From an uncultured Olsenella sp. (GTDB lineage: Bacteria > Actinomycetota > Coriobacteriia > Coriobacteriales > Atopobiaceae), in NCBI GenBank assembly GCA_959598545.1, contig CAUGFC010000092.1:1-6851 (forward strand): DNA of 6,851 bases. The letters run 5' to 3'. The notes below the pieces were generated by a model. It did no database searches. It saw nothing but the letters and a program-made list of their open reading frames with translations, and was not told where the DNA came from. A program made the translations under genes and the position numbers. This document shows, piece by piece, positions 6,130-6,851 of the stretch. How positions within the stretch are numbered: the first letter of the stretch is position 1; the number at the start of each line of letters is the position of its first letter.

Positions 6130-6741
6130 GTGGAACTCGCAATCGTCTACCTGCTCGTCAACATCGCCGTCGGCGCCCTGGCCTGCTTCTTCGGGAAGCG
6201 CCTGTTCTACGTGGTGCTGGGCCTGCTCGTGTTTCTCGGCGTGTTCAACGTCGCGCTCTCGTCCACGGACGGCTCGGCCGTCTCGTTCGTGGTCGCCGCC
6301 GTGCTCGGCGTGATCGCGGCGCTGCTGTCCAAGTTCGTCTACAAGGTCGGCGTCTTCCTCGTGGGCTTTGCCGCGGGCGCGGCGTTGGGGTTCGTGGTCA
6401 CGATGCTGCTGCCCTCCGATGCCGCCGACTTCCTCGGCGTGATCATGGTGGTGGCGGGCGTGCTCCTGGGCCTCGCCGCCGCCCACTGGTCCGACCTAGC
6501 CGTGCGCCTGGGCACCGCCTGGACCGGCGCGACGTTCGTGGCGCCCAACCTCCTTGCCGCGGGGCTCGCGTTCCCAGCCCTCGCCGCCCTTGCCGTCCCC
6601 GGCGACGCCACCGCCACCTTCGACGCGCTCTCCGCCTACATCGGAGGTGACTTCGCCGCGGCTAACGGCACGGCGATCCTCGTCGGCACGATCGTGCTGG
6701 CCGTGGCGGGCGTCATCGTCCAGGGCCGCCAGAAGGGCTAG
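6130..6741 (+). CDS. Multi-helix membrane protein, probably DUF4203 / TM198-like
   Basis: A 203-residue protein starting at GTG 6130, with GGAG (6120-6123) six bases upstream. It is almost entirely hydrophobic: segments at about 3-21, 25-43, 49-68, 72-94, 100-118, 124-156 (long, perhaps two helices) and 181-198, with only short loops. The rhythm of short Gly/Ala-rich helices, 'GLLVFLGVFN', then 'VLGVIAALLSKFVYKVGVFLVGFAAGAALG', resembles the DUF4203/TM7S3-TM198 domain as I remember it. That is a fold-level resemblance and gives no activity. The protein ends with a short basic tail (GRQKG). It is the second gene of a two-gene operon; both products being small polytopic proteins suggests they may work or assemble together, which is inference. 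Confidence 0.8.
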   Translation: MELAIVYLLVNIAVGALACFFGKRLFYVVLGLLVFLGVFNVALSSTDGSAVSFVVAAVLGVIAALLSKFVYKVGVFLVGFAAGAALGFVVTMLLPSDAADFLGVIMVVAGVLLGLAAAHWSDLAVRLGTAWTGATFVAPNLLAAGLAFPALAALAVPGDATATFDALSAYIGGDFAAANGTAILVGTIVLAVAGVIVQGRQKG

Positions 6742-6759
6742 GGTCCGCCGACGCGGCCC
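6741..6759 (+). terminator. Weak hairpin after the membrane-protein operon
   Basis: GGG-T-CCGC (6741-6748) can pair with GCGG-CCC (6753-6759) around a CGAC loop, with one bulged T. It begins on the last base of the TAG stop. There is no T-run directly after it. It is a plausible but weak terminator before the next gene. Confidence 0.3.
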
Positions 6760-6781
6760 CTCGCCCGCATTGTGTCGTTTG

Positions 6782-6790
6782 TGCTAACGT
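6782..6790 (+). promoter_or_regulatory. Candidate extended -10 (TGCTAACGT) for the last gene
   Basis: TG-N-TAACGT fits an extended -10 pattern, with only a partial match to TATAAT. Its end lies 7 bases before the ATG at 6798, so transcription would start at or next to that codon. No -35 is evident. Confidence 0.3.
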
Positions 6791-6797
6791 ATCCAGC

Positions 6798-6851
6798 ATG
6801 AAGAGCGCTGTCGCACATATCACGATGATGATGGTCATGGAGATGCCCAAG
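6798..6851 (+). CDS. Start of an unidentified gene, cut by the window end
   Basis: ATG 6798 opens a frame of 18 codons that continues off the window. The visible peptide, MKSAVAHITMMMVMEMPK, is Met-rich (six of eighteen residues) and too short to identify. There is no Shine-Dalgarno in the bases before the ATG, so the message may be leaderless or the true start may be one of the later Met codons. Its place after the operon's hairpin and behind a promoter-like sequence is the main reason to call it a gene. Confidence 0.45.
   Translation, partial: MKSAVAHITMMMVMEMPK

Noticed and set aside
5536..6486. In-frame minus-strand extension upstream of trhA
   Set aside because: It is antisense to two membrane-protein genes and gives a His/Glu/Asp/Arg-rich low-complexity peptide. 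A clear ribosome site precedes ATG 5535.

Overview
This 6.85 kb window is GC-rich bacterial chromosome, densely coding with short intergenic gaps. The gene set (a Cys-based wall hydrolase behind a Gly/Ser-rich linker, a PepV/Sapep-type dipeptidase, a cytoplasmic GH13 alpha-amylase, a hemolysin III/TrhA protein) and the GC-rich codon use suggest an anaerobic actinobacterium of the Coriobacteriia (Collinsella/Olsenella/Atopobiaceae type). That placement is an inference from family knowledge, not from a search.

Layout. Positions 1-435 (+) hold the C-terminal end of a secreted peptidoglycan-hydrolase-like protein, followed by a strong 13-bp hairpin. Positions 522-1463 (+) encode an eight-helix membrane protein whose two halves look like an internal duplication. 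Its stop overlaps the start of a cytoplasmic alpha-amylase at 1460-2983 (+) as ATGA, so the two are probably translationally coupled. The amylase converges on a PepV/Sapep-type dipeptidase at 3099-4517 (-), with nested hairpins in the gap between them. Next comes a 331-bp gene-free stretch (4518-4848), lower in GC, holding two tandem copies of a 112-114 bp element bounded by inverted 13-bp ends. trhA (hemolysin III) lies at 4849-5535 (-). It is divergent from a two-gene operon of small membrane proteins at 5632-6117 and 6130-6741 (+), the second of which looks like a DUF4203/TM198-type protein. The last bases (6798-6851) appear to begin another plus-strand gene with no Shine-Dalgarno, possibly leaderless.

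How the genes fit together. No single pathway links the whole window. The amylase would degrade internal or imported maltodextrin/glycogen, and the coupled membrane protein may work with it, but this is unproven. The dipeptidase would finish peptide breakdown in the cytoplasm. TrhA and the two small membrane proteins are envelope proteins of uncertain role. The least explained feature is the tandem inverted-end element at 4592-4823, which looks like one unit of a dispersed repeat, MITE-like or structured-RNA family. The second is the His-to-Gln change in conserved region I of the amylase.
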